From Macrocystis pyrifera (taxonomy: Eukaryota > Sar > Phaeophyceae > Laminariales > Laminariaceae), in contig JASSKH010000006.1 in the NCBI GenBank assembly GCA_031763025.1, positions 14,411,479-14,475,478 on the forward strand: 64,000 nucleotides of DNA. The letters run 5' to 3'. A program made the position numbers and the translations under genes. Below the pieces are notes generated by a model, which worked only from the letters and a program-made list of their open reading frames with translations, was not told the DNA's origin and did no database searches. Below are positions 53,878-63,480 of this stretch, in pieces; position 1 is the first letter of the stretch; the number at the start of each line of letters is the position of its first letter.

Positions 53878-54930
53878 CGGAGTCTACAGGGGGCTGGAGG
53901 CACGGCATGCCTTCTTGCGAGGCCAACGGACTCACTACGAGTCATACCCGCAGCAGAGTTCGTGGACACGGGAAGGCGCTTCATCATGGGGTAAGGTGCC
54001 CCTGCTTCGATGCAGTTGATGTGGACACCCGCCGCGCAAGCATCTGTCCCAGAGCAGGGGCGCAGGTAAATCAACAACGACCACTCGTCCACGCGATGTC
54101 CCGTAGTTCGAAACGGCTGGGAATCCAACACCAAGTGGAGATCGGAAAACCATTCACCGTAGACCGAAATCTGCGGATGGACATTGCCGCCAGGAGAGGA
54201 GGTCTCCGAGACGCTCCTAACAGGGAGTATAGGGAGAAGTCCATCCTGCTGGACGTCACCCATGCTGACCCACAAGCACAGACACACCTGCGAGGAGGCA
54301 GTGCTGCTAATCAAGATGGATCAGCTGCCTCTACATCCGAGGCGCGCAAGGTCCAGCACTATACGCTCGTCCGGGACGAACGGAGTCACAAACGTGCCAC
54401 TTCAGCAGTGGAAAGCTTTGGGCGTCTCGGGGTAGAGGGCAGTAAGTTCATCGACCAGCTGGCACCTAGTGTCATGGGGGGGGAGGGATGGTGGGTCGAT
54501 GGGAAGGAAATGATTATTGGTGAAGGAACGCCTACTCTAAATCGTCTCGGTGACTACACAGGTCGCTATTTCGAGGAAGTTGTTTCGCTTCAAACTCCAT
54601 CTTAGGGACCGCCAGGAAGCGAGAAGGAGCAGGGGGGGGGGAAGACAGACCCACACCGATGGCGTGGGGATGGAGCTTGGGTGCAGCTTAGGACATAAAA
54701 ATAGAATGTAACGAGCACATCTTGAGACGGAGGAGGGAGCAAGGATAACAATGGAGTATTGCAGATAAATCATAGCGGGAAGTAGACATAGAGAAGGTAG
54801 GTATAGACCTCGTGCATAGGTTTCCTTTATTTCCGTCGTTGTCCTCTTTCAGGAATGTTTTGAGTGGTCAACGTTGAAAAGCTCATGCCGTACGTTCCGG
54901 ATGGCAAGCATACTACTAATAAAAATAGTG
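53878..54930 (+). mobile_element. RLE-type LINE, 3' half with the longest frame
   Basis: A plus-strand frame running to 54605 covers CPCFDAVDVDTRRASICPRA, LRMDIAARRGGLRDAPNREY, SILLDVTHADPQAQTHLRGG and VESFGRLGVEGSKFIDQL. The zinc-motif and nuclease-like parts lie in one reading frame, which confirms their order in the protein. Upstream of about 53990 the frame is shifted. The 3' UTR runs to GGATGGCAAGCATACTACTAAT (about 54930). Confidence 0.85.
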
Positions 54931-55129
54931 TTCAACTTTTATTGTAATATCGCATCCTATTCCTTCCCTTTGTTGACCAAACGAGTGCTGAAAAACGATC
55001 TCACCCCTCTGTGAACTCAACGAACGGTATTCACGGCGGTAATCCCCGTTTGGACTCCGACTGAGAATGAGCATGGTAATATCCGTTCGGATTCTGAATC
55101 GAAGATAACATGTACCTGGGTATATTTTT

Positions 55130-55480
55130 TATTACTAGGCTTGCCATCCGGCAACAGACAATGTACAGCAGCAGCATGAGCTTCAACGTTGATCGCTCAA
55201 AACATCCCTGAAAGAAGAAAACCACGGAAACCAAGGAAACGTACGCACAAGGTCTACTAATATTATTACGGAGGACCATAGTAAACAGGACCAAATATTG
55301 TTAGTAAAAATACCTAAATATTTAGGTTTTTATGTATGCCATAGGTCCTGTCAACTATATACCCCCGTAATAATAGCTCCTCAATAATTTTATGTCTACT
55401 TCCCCCTGTGCCTTGTCTACAATAAAAAAAAAAAAAACTCTCCAGTGTTGTCCTTGCCCCCTCCTCCGTATATTATCATC
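55130..55480 (-). mobile_element. RLE-type LINE 3' UTR, split by a MITE1
   Basis: 55130-55262 (TAGGCTTGCCATCC, GATCGCTCAAAACATCCCTG) and 55375-55480 (TATGTCTACTTCC, CTTGTCTACAATA) are consecutive parts of the 3' UTR as seen at 42180-42370. The MITE1 at 55266 lies between. Confidence 0.8.
55266..55370 (-). mobile_element. MITE1, mixed, inserted in a LINE tail
   Basis: TTACGGAGGACCATAGTAAA left; CTGTCAACTATATACCCCC right. Confidence 0.92.
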
Positions 55481-55638
55481 AGCAGGTGTGACAACAATAA
55501 ATTTGATTTGGCTCGCCGGAACACCAAGGCCTAAGCACCATCGACGACCATCCATTATTGTTATGATTCCCCGCGCTACATGAATGAGGTAATGAGGTGT
55601 AGGGTAAGCTATACTGGGAATACCAGATACTATTAATA

Positions 55639-55743
55639 TTACGGGGGTCCATAGTTAATAGGACCTATGGTGTACATAAAAACCTATATATTTTCCTATT
55701 TTTACTAACAAAATTTGGTCCCGTTAACTATGGACCCCCGTAA
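55639..55743 (+). mobile_element. MITE1, subfamily A
   Basis: Consensus ends. Confidence 0.95.
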
Positions 55744-56267
55744 TAGTAGTATCATGTGGTTGTAGTTCTGTCTTCCGATTTGATTTTCTTGTTTCCTTCG
55801 ATTTTTCTCCATTCCATGGAATGTGTATGTCATGCCTGTCGTATCCAGCATAATGACAGCGTCATGGCATTTTGCATTGCTTATTATTAATGGCAGTCTA
55901 CACTACGTGTATAATAAATAGATGCATGAATCTGTAAACACGTTGAAGTTGAAGTATTAAGGGTGGGCGTGCCTTGCTTGTTCTGTCGCGCCCCCTCAAT
56001 GATGTCGCACAATTCTGACAGAAGAAGGAAGCTCAAGGCTAACAAAACAAATAAATAAACAACATAATGAGAATGTGTCGTGGTGTGTGCTCTTCTCACA
56101 TTAAACCGTTCTTTCTATCCGTCGACATCCGGCACATCCAGCACATCCAGTGTCCGTGCAGTGCCGTGCCGATTCTTCAATCCTACGAGTAGAGAGATAC
56201 GATTTCTGTGCTCACAAAACTACGCCACAGAGATAGAGATACTGCACTACGAGTACTACTATTAATA
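55744..56267. other. No gene seen
   Basis: CATCCGGCACATCCAGCACATC duplication near 56130; nothing else. Confidence 0.45.
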
Positions 56268-56372
56268 CTACGGGGGACCATATTAAGTAGGACCTACGGT
56301 ACACACAAAAAACTATATATTTACCTTATTTTACTAACAATATTTGATCCTATTTACTATGGTCCCCCGTAA
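56268..56372 (+). mobile_element. MITE1, subfamily B
   Basis: CTACGGGGGACCATATTAAG left; right end consensus. Confidence 0.93.
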
Positions 56373-56476
56373 TAACTGCAAAAGAACACCACAATGCAAT
56401 GCAACGATATACTGTAGTAGGAGCTAGGTGTAAGTCGATTAGGAACGCGACAGACCAAACGGATCTACTTGATTGA

Positions 56477-56572
56477 TTGACCTTTTAGTACCGCAGTCCC
56501 GTTTGGGGGACAAATCACTTGAAATTAGACTGGTTTGTCCCCAAATCGGGACTGCGGTACGAAAGGGGTTAA
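56477..56572. mobile_element. MITE2, best-preserved copy
   Basis: Arms ACCTTTTAGTACCGCAGTCC and GGACTGCGGTACGAAAGGGG pair; inner GTTTGGGGGACAAA pairs with TTTGTCCCCAAAT. About 96 bp, non-coding. Confidence 0.88.
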
Positions 56573-57254
56573 TACACACCAGGGATATAATCATGTAATT
56601 ATTAGCTGTCGCGCTAGCTAGTGTTGCGCTGGTGCAACATTTTGGTCAAAATAATAAAATAATGGTAGCCGTTTTCCAGCAACAGCCGCGGAGGGCCTGG
56701 TTGCGCGCAGCGCAACACGCGATTTTGGGCGCGCACAAATTTTCTTCGCCGGAGGCGTTTTTTTTAGTTTTTGAAACACTATATATACTGTTTTTCAAAT
56801 CCGCCTTTTCTTTGGCGACAAACAGCAAAGCTTTAAGGAATTAAGACCCCTCTTTGAATTCGCCGCAGGCAATTTTTGTTTTTGGGCCCTCTTTATTCTA
56901 TTCACCTCCATTGACAAGCAGAACAAATTTTGAAGAAAATTATTATTCAGAATCTGTTCCCAATACACGCCTTTTCAAGGTTCGATCGGGAGGCGCACAT
57001 TGTTGCTTGGTTTTCGGGCTTATATTCACGCATGCATGCATCGCAACTTTTTGGCCTCCGGTGGCCCTCCCGGGGGGTCCTCCGGGGCCCCTCCTAGGGG
57101 GCCCCTGCGGGGGGCTTGCGCCCCCACGGCGCGCAACGCACCTGCCTTGCGTCGCTTGTTTGCGTCGCCTGTTGCGCTGGCGCAAGACACCAGAACTGCT
57201 GTTGCACTAATTACATTATTATTACATTATTATTACATTATTATTATTATTACT
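56573..57254. other. Two contrasting blocks between GTTGCGC dyads
   Basis: TGTTGCGCTGGTGCAAC (about 56622) and TGTTGCGCTGGCGCAAG (about 57170) bracket an AT-rich then very GC-rich stretch. The latter (57055-57150) is built on GGGGGTCCTCCGGGGCCCC-type palindromes. No coding family seen. The bracket could be element ends, but no target duplication is visible. Confidence 0.4.
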
Positions 57255-57590
57255 ACGCTTGCCTTCTGACAAAATAGCGTAGATGCCGTTCCTGCATAAA
57301 CCAAATATCCTTCCTTAAATCAGTAGTGTCCCTCATACACTTCTCTGCCTGTCGTTTCCAAATTGCCGTTCCCCACAACATTTCATTTTAGCTACCAGTA
57401 CAATATATTCTATTCCTCATCGACGTTCCATCCCCATGTCATTGGCCGCATTCCTCCGGCTTCTTCCTCCCTTCCCCTATAGCGGCCTGGCGGTCCCTCA
57501 GGGCAAGTTTATACCACCTGTCTGTATACTCTGCGTGAAATTGCGACCTGTCTGTGTAGTCACGGAGATGATCTGGAAGAAATAAATAAT
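57255..57590 (-). mobile_element. Diverged RLE-type LINE 3' end
   Basis: On the minus strand it shares TCGTGACTACAC-type, GGCGGTCCCT complement and GGCCAATGACATGGGGATGG-like words with the 42-kb copy but has its own tip (CTTGCCTTCTGACAAAATAGCG on the plus strand) and an (ATT)n tail at 57215-57255. Confidence 0.65.
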
Positions 57591-57662
57591 AGCCTCATGC
57601 GCACGTTGTTTTTTCTTGTTTTTTTGTTCATCACCACCACCGTTGAAATTATTTCCCATTTG

Positions 57663-57768
57663 TTACGGAGGGCCATAGTATATAGGACCTACGGTACACA
57701 CAAAAACCCATAATTTTCCCTCTTTTTACTGACAATATTTGGTCCTATTTACTATGGTCCCCCCGTAC
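57663..57768 (+). mobile_element. MITE1, subfamily B
   Basis: TTACGGAGGGCCATAGTATA left; GGTCCCCCCGTAC right. A MITE2 begins two bases later. Confidence 0.9.
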
Positions 57769-57770
57769 TA

Positions 57771-57898
57771 GTACTGCAGTCGTCCCGTTTCGGGGACCAA
57801 AAACCATTCAAATTCGCAAAGAAAGCAGTTTTTCCCTGCTTGGGACTGCGGTCATATGTTGAGGTCTTAGTCCGTGGGGCTGAAGGTAAAAGGTTAAC
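57771..57898. mobile_element. MITE2 copy, abutting MITE1
   Basis: TACTGCAGTCGTCCCGTTTCGG with TGCTTGGGACTGCGG; tail AAAAGGTTAACC further on. Confidence 0.65.
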
Positions 57899-57960
57899 CA
57901 ATCGCCTCTACCCAATCTAAGCCTCATAACACATACGGCAAAAGTTCAACTCGTACTTAT

Positions 57961-57978
57961 ATAGGAGGTTTTATTTAC

Positions 57979-58017
<39 letters not shown>

Positions 58018-58090
58018 CATAGCTCACTCACCGATCTTCTTCTTCTGGACACAGCGTGGTCACAGCTGTCATCCCTCCTTCCCCCCTGCC
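57961..58090 (-). mobile_element. SINE 3' fragment with internal (TATC)n
   Basis: TAGGAGGTTTTA and CGATCTTCTTCTTCTGGACA...GTGGTCACAG match the 14.4 kb SINE; a (CTAT)n run (57977-58017) has expanded between them. Confidence 0.65.
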
Positions 58091-58127
58091 CCTCCTGTGT
58101 TCCGGGGAGGCCGGTTAGGGGTCAGGA

Positions 58128-58352
58128 TTACGGGGGTCCATCATCATCATAGTAAATAGGACCTACGGTACGGACAAAAACTATATATTTCCCTTTTTTT
58201 ACTATTACGGGGGTCCATAGTTAATAGGACCTATGGTATACATAAAAACCTATATATTTGCCTATTTTTACTGACAAAATTTGGTCCCGTTAACTATGGA
58301 CCCCCGTAATATAGCAATATTTGGTCCTATTTACTATGGTCCCCGCCCCTAA
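58128..58352 (+). mobile_element. MITE1, subfamily B, split by another MITE1
   Basis: Left part to TTTTTTTACTA (58204), right part from TAGCAATATTTGG (58312). Its left arm also has an inserted CATCATCAT. Confidence 0.9.
58205..58309 (+). mobile_element. MITE1, subfamily A, nested
   Basis: Consensus copy within the previous element, at the same internal TA as the nested pair at 48570. Confidence 0.94.
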
Positions 58353-58569
58353 TAGTGTCAATCTATACCTATACCTGGTATAGTCGTTCACATGGAGGGT
58401 AGAAAAGAGTAGTGCATTGTTGGTATATTAGTTATTATAGTTGTTGTATAATGTTGTCGAGTATTCAGGGCTGATATAAATAGAGCATATTCCAGGTTTG
58501 AAGAAGTAATCTATTACACTACAGACAGCAGTAACTCCATCTATCTTCGTATACGAGTATAGTTTCCCT

Positions 58570-58730
58570 TTTATGATGTATGCCAGCAAGAGAAGGGGGG
58601 CAGATAAACCTTCTTCATAGGTTGCCTTTCGTTTCCGGGGGCTTCTTCTTTCAGGAATGTTTTGAGTGACCAACGTTCACAAGCTCACGCTGCACGCGTT
58701 GTCGGATGCATGGCAAGCCTAATAATAACA
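58570..58730 (+). mobile_element. RLE-type LINE 3' tip
   Basis: TTGCCTTTCGTTTCCG, TCAGGAATGTTTTGAGTGACC, CGGATGCATGGCAAGCCTAATAATAA in order. Confidence 0.8.
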
Positions 58731-59072
58731 ACATAATATATACCAGTATGTGGATGATACGATTGGAGCAAAAGCGCCGCACAGCCGTGTGTGAGTGCCA
58801 GACACAGTAGTAGATGCCGAGTAAATGAGTGAAACGACAGCAAACAAACGTGTGCGTGCGTTTCACATGATGGAACCGCCTTTTCCAACTTCCGATTCCT
58901 AGCACCCAGCACACCCACTAACTGTGACAGTCAGTGTCCGTGCCGATTCTTCATCCCAATTTAATAATAGTAAGAAGAGAAAAATACAAGGTCCTCACTC
59001 AGCAGCATGAGAGAGTCTCTGTTATTATAATAACAATTGCCACAAAGCCACCACTACAGTAAAACAATGCTA
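58731..59072. other. Nothing seen
   Basis: No repeat or coding signal beyond short AT-rich words. Confidence 0.4.
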
Positions 59073-59177
59073 TTACGGGGGTCCATAGTTAATAGGACTT
59101 ATGGTGTACATTAAAACCTATATACTTACCTATTTTTACTAACAATATTTGGTCCTCTTTACTATGGTCCCCCGTAA
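59073..59177 (+). mobile_element. MITE1, A left arm and B right arm
   Basis: GTCCATAGTTAATAGG left but CCTCTTTACTATGGTCC right: a clean mosaic of the two subfamilies. Confidence 0.94.
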
Positions 59178-59307
59178 TACTACTTTCACTAGAGCAGCAG
59201 AATACATTGAAATGCAGCAATTACTACTGCTGTAGTAGCAACAGCAGCAGCACGAACGAGTCGAGAGTAGACAGCAACGCTAATAATGAACAAATGCAGC
59301 ATTGATT

Positions 59308-59350
59308 ATTATTGTTCTTGCCTTCTGACAAAATAGCGCAGATAGATGCA
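59308..59350 (-). mobile_element. Tip of the diverged LINE 3' end
   Basis: TTCTTGCCTTCTGACAAAATAGCGCAGAT repeats the tip at 57255, preceded by ATTATTATTG. Confidence 0.5.
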
Positions 59351-59364
59351 GCATTGATAAACTA

Positions 59365-59469
59365 TTACGGGGGTCCATAGTTAACGGGACCAAATTTTGT
59401 TAGCAAAAATAGGTAAATATATAGGTTTTTATGAACACCATAGGTCCTGTTAACTATGGACCACCGTAA
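59365..59469 (-). mobile_element. MITE1, subfamily A
   Basis: Right end GGACCACCGTAA; otherwise consensus. Confidence 0.94.
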
Positions 59470-59474
59470 TAGTA

Positions 59475-59591
59475 CTACGGGGGACCAGAGTAAATATAGG
59501 ACCAAATAAATGTTGTTATTGATAGTAAAAGTAGGGAAATATATAGGTTTTTGTCTGTTCCACAGATCCTATTTACTATGGCACCCCCTAA
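59475..59591 (-). mobile_element. MITE1, subfamily B, lengthened
   Basis: Starts six bases after the previous copy; extra TAAATGTTGTTATTGA in the middle. Confidence 0.88.
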
Positions 59592-59608
59592 TACCATGAT
59601 ATATACTA

Positions 59609-59713
59609 TTACGGGGGTCCATAGTTAACAGGACCTATGGTTTACATAAAAACCTATATATTTGCCTATTTTTACTAACAAAATTTGGTCCCGTTAACTA
59701 TGGACCCCTGTAA
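59609..59713 (+). mobile_element. MITE1, subfamily A
   Basis: Near-consensus; right end GGACCCCTGTAA. Confidence 0.94.
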
Positions 59714-60000
59714 TACTACAAAAAGTAAGTCTACGAAGACATCCATCCATTGATCATCGTGCTGATTCCAGCCAGTCAGCCAGCCGCGAACTTGACCCCG
59801 CCGGACGGACCTGATCCCCTTTTGAGACCCTGCTCCCACCTACTACTACTACTCTTCTAGTCAGTGAGTGAGTGCACACTGGTCGTGGTGGTGCAAGAAT
59901 ACAATAATGAGCCCTTCGCAGGAGGAGCCGCCGGAGGCCGAGCGGGCGGAGCACAAACAAACCACAGAAGTCGTAATAGCACTATATATAAATGTATATA
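59714..60000. other. Nothing seen
   Basis: Short CAGCCAGTCAGCCAG-like repeat near 59770. Confidence 0.4.
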
Positions 60001-60105
60001 TTACGGGGGTACATAGTTAATAGGACCTATGGTATACATAAAAACCTACATGTTTATCTATTTTTACTAACAAAATTTGGTCCCGTTAACTATGGACCCC
60101 CGTAA
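60001..60105 (+). mobile_element. MITE1, subfamily A
   Basis: TTACGGGGGTACATAGTTAA left; consensus right. Confidence 0.94.
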
Positions 60106-60437
60106 AATAGTAGCGTGTCCGGAGCAGGACGGTTACTGGAAAATTAAGAACACATAGTCCTGGTACCGTACTAAAAATAATGCGAAACACACGCCGGACC
60201 ACAAGTAATTGACCAGACAAAAAAAGATGACAACTAACGTTCCCACCTGATGAACCACAGGTATATTTATTTTACATGTTACAGCAGTGGATACACCTTG
60301 TAACAACAAAAAAAACACGCTCCGCCTACTGCCTGACTGGCGGGGATGTTTCTTCCGTGCCCATTTTGGCCCAAGCGATTAATAATTTTGTCATTATTAT
60401 GCTTCAGGAACGAATATGGCGGCGTACAACCCCCCTA

Positions 60438-60542
60438 TTACGGGGGACCATAGTAAATAGGACCTACGGTACATAGAAAAACCTGTATATTTCCCTATTT
60501 TTACTAACAAAATTTGGTCTTGTTTAGTATGGTCCTCCGTAA
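60438..60542 (+). mobile_element. MITE1, subfamily B
   Basis: Right arm TTTAGTATGGTCCTCC slightly worn. MITE2 follows at once. Confidence 0.93.
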
Positions 60543-60544
60543 TA

Positions 60545-60630
60545 GCACTGCAGTCCCGTTTGGGGGACGAACTACTCAGAATGTGAGTGCTTTGCCCGCA
60601 AAACGAGACTGCACTCCTAAAAGGTTATTA
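60545..60630. mobile_element. MITE2 copy, abutting MITE1
   Basis: CACTGCAGTCCCGTTTGGGGGAC with GCAAAACGAGACTGCAC and CTAAAAGGTTA. Confidence 0.75.
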
Positions 60631-61458
60631 GAGGAACGACCTCGTCGTCGAGACGTTTCTATCCGCAGAGTTTGACGCGTTCATTCGTTGTTCTGCGTTT
60701 GTTTGCTTTCTCCGAGGGCGTGTGTAATCATTCATCTCGTGGCGTGCTTTCCATGCTATCATGATATATTTCTTGCGTGTTTCCACGGCGGTATTGCCTC
60801 AGAAGTCGGGCGTGGTAATGCATGCAAAGCAACAATTCGATGCGAGTCAACACGAGGGAGGAAGCAAAATAAGTGCTGAGCCCTTTTGCCAAGATAGAAA
60901 AAAAGGCAAGGCACGCACCGAGAAAGAAGAGAGCCTATAGCCTACCACGAGAGAGTGACCCTACACTAGCAGACTGTCTACAATAATTGGTAGGGATGGA
61001 GCAAATATCTTTTGATTGAGATCAAAAAGGGCGAAGAAAACAACGGATCATAGTAGCTATAATACGTAGCTATCTGGTACAAAAGGACAGGTGTCAAAAC
61101 GAACAAGGAAGAGAATGCATCATCCCCACACAGCTTTTTCTTTTCTTACATAAAAAGAAGCATTCGTTAACCCCTGGCTGGTGTGTGGCGATGGTTTCGC
61201 GCGCACGCACCGCAGGACACAGAGAGAGGCGAAGACGCATTCCCCGGCCCATCTCTATGTCTGGCATATATATGTTACCTGCTCGCTCTCGTCCGCCCAT
61301 CCATCCGAAGCGCTGTGTGTGTGTGGTATACTACAGCCTGCGATACCACTCAACTATCCCCCCTTGTTAACCGCACTCCCGACGTGTACTCGTAGGGACC
61401 GAACACGTGGAATCAGGAATCAGACTTAGGTGCATGTGCAGCGAGTGTACTAACTACT
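60631..61458. other. No gene seen
   Basis: Open frames of up to 82 aa only; no element ends recognised. Confidence 0.45.
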
Positions 61459-61547
61459 ATCAGGGGGGAACGAAGTAAGTAGGACCAAATATTGTCAGTA
61501 AAAAAAGGGAAATAATTAGGTTTTTGTTCGTACCGTCGGTCCCGTAA
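61459..61547 (-). mobile_element. MITE1, subfamily B, shortened
   Basis: CAGGGGGGAACGAAGTAAG left; the right arm goes from ACCGTCGGTCC straight to CGTAA, lacking about 15 bp. Confidence 0.75.
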
Positions 61548-61627
61548 TGGAAAAAATGGGTGAGAATCTCGTCCTCGGTCAAGTAAAAGGCTCGAATTCT
61601 GATGCAAAAGGCAGGGTGTGCGTCCTT

Positions 61628-61732
61628 TTACGGGAGTCCATAGTAAATAGGACCTACGGTACACACAAAAACCTATATATTTACCTATTTTTACCAACAA
61701 TATTTGGTCCTATTTACTATGGTCCCTCGTAA
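61628..61732 (+). mobile_element. MITE1, subfamily B
   Basis: TTACGGGAGTCCATAGTAAA left; CTATGGTCCCTCGTAA right. Confidence 0.93.
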
Positions 61733-61804
61733 TAGTCTATTTTCAGAATAAAAAGAGCCCCCGCCTTCTATTCATCGTCCGTTAATCGAGCCTGAAAAAT
61801 ACTA

Positions 61805-61911
61805 TTACGGGGGACCACATAGTAAATAGGACCAAATATTGTTAATAAAAAACGGTAAATATATATGTTTTTGTGTGTACCGTAGGTCCTATTTACTACG
61901 GTCCCCCGTAA
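61805..61911 (-). mobile_element. MITE1, subfamily B
   Basis: Left arm GGACCACATAGTAAA with two extra bases, as in the copy at 50818. Confidence 0.93.
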
Positions 61912-63162
61912 TAACAACTCCCAAAATTCTTCAGAATTAAAACCTGTTTTGTGTACGTAAGTAAGTGCTACGATAGATACTGCTTTGAATGAGGTTGAAA
62001 ACCCGGAAATTATTACCTGGGTTCAGGCACTATAGTCTGGGATCGTATTTGTAGTACTTGGAAGGGAGAGAGGACACCTCAGCCCGTGGGCGCCACGACT
62101 CTGGACTAGCTCTGGTGGGCGGCGATCACCTTGACTACTGGGACTGTGGCGGCAGGAGCCGGGGCCATAGCGGCGGGGTCGGGCGGTCGCGGCCGTGGGG
62201 TTCGCGGCGGGGTGTGACAGCACGCCGGGCGGGTGGTCTAGGGGCCTCGCCGGGGCCGAAGCCATAATCAACAACAGGCGGCGCGGTGCCAGCGGCAACG
62301 GCTGTTCGTCGGCGCGTCCGAGAGCGGTCCCGGGCCACACACAGAGCTGGCGTTCTTGCACGTTTTGCTTCTTGACATATAATAAGTGCTCTGGACGCCT
62401 GAATCGTCTCTCTCTATACATCCTGCACACATATATACATACATACCTGTCTGCAAATATTGGCCGCCCACAAAAAAAACACAGCTTGTTCTCCTGTTGT
62501 TGTAGCCGTTGGGGAGCGTGGAGGGGGGGGCAGGGGGGGGGGATGGAAAGGGTGAGGGGGGAGGGGTTGAACAGATGTTTTTTTTGTGAATACATGCAAC
62601 GGCGAGGGGCACACTTTTGGCTGGGTTGGGTCTTTGGACAAAAGCACTGCCAAAAACCCGTCCCTAGGACGGGGGGGGGGAGAGTGGCGCGGATATTCCA
62701 AGCATGACCATAATAACAATATACCACACTCTTTCCGGAAACAAAAATAAAACCCGGCGGGTATCTGGCAGCCTTTACCACTTACTACTACGAGTATACT
62801 AACTAAAATAAAATACTGCTGCTGCTGCTGCTTGCCCGAGAAAAAGGGTGTGACGTACGCTGTCTGTCTGCATATATACCGAACGAATGAAAAATAATAA
62901 TCCCGAACCGAACCCTGAGTCACAATCAGACCTTCTCACACAATCAGACCTTTTCTCAACCATTTTCGGTGACACAATAAGCAGTCCGTTTGTCAACCAC
63001 TTTCTCGAAGAAGAGGTGAGTGGTAAAGATTTTTACTCTTGCTTACCTTTCTGCCTATCAGGTACCAGGTACAATTTTTTTCTCGGACGGACTTTGTGGT
63101 TCATACATAAAAATACTATCATTAGAGCAAGTATTAGTAGTATTTGTATGCATGGGCGTGCG
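61912..63162. other. GC-rich island and G runs, no proven gene
   Basis: 62045-62350 is clearly GC- and CpG-rich against an AT-rich background. Minus-strand frames reach 252 aa (62781-62023), but composition is Pro/Arg-driven and they cross G runs at 62520-62545 and 62670-62680. It could be a host first exon or promoter island running off the readable signal; nothing confirms it. Confidence 0.35.
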
Positions 63163-63480
63163 CTATGCGCAGCTAGCTGCATCCTGCACAAAACTTTGTG
63201 CAAGAAGAGCTGTGTATCGGCACAGTAGTCAATTTCAACCTTGCACGTGGACGCAGACCAACCCGACCCCAGACCCGACCCTATAGCATATAACCCGAAC
63301 TCCAAGCCTCTGGGGGGGCTCGAGGTCGGCAGGGGCAGTCACACGGCTCCGCCGCGTGTTTTGGTGCCGTTTTTCCAACAAAAAACGCTGGGCGGACGGA
63401 AGACCCTCCTTGACCAATAAGACCCGCCGCATCCTGCGCAGTTTTTTTTTGTGTGTAGGATGCAGCAGAGCTGCACATAG
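63163..63480. mobile_element. Inverted-repeat element, about 318 bp
   Basis: CTATGCGCAGCTAGCTGCATCCTGCAC at the left is matched, inverted, by GTGTAGGATGCAGCAGAGCTGCACATAG at the right (about 26 of 28 positions). A third partial copy (GCATCCTGCGCAG) lies at 63429. No target duplication is visible. Confidence 0.45.

Noticed and set aside
53646-54605. Single intact 319-aa gene
   Set aside because: Its first part is a MITE2 and shifted LINE sequence; only the C-terminal two thirds is LINE protein.
62023-62781. 252-aa protein gene on the minus strand
   Set aside because: Low-complexity Pro/Arg composition, crosses G runs, no domain.
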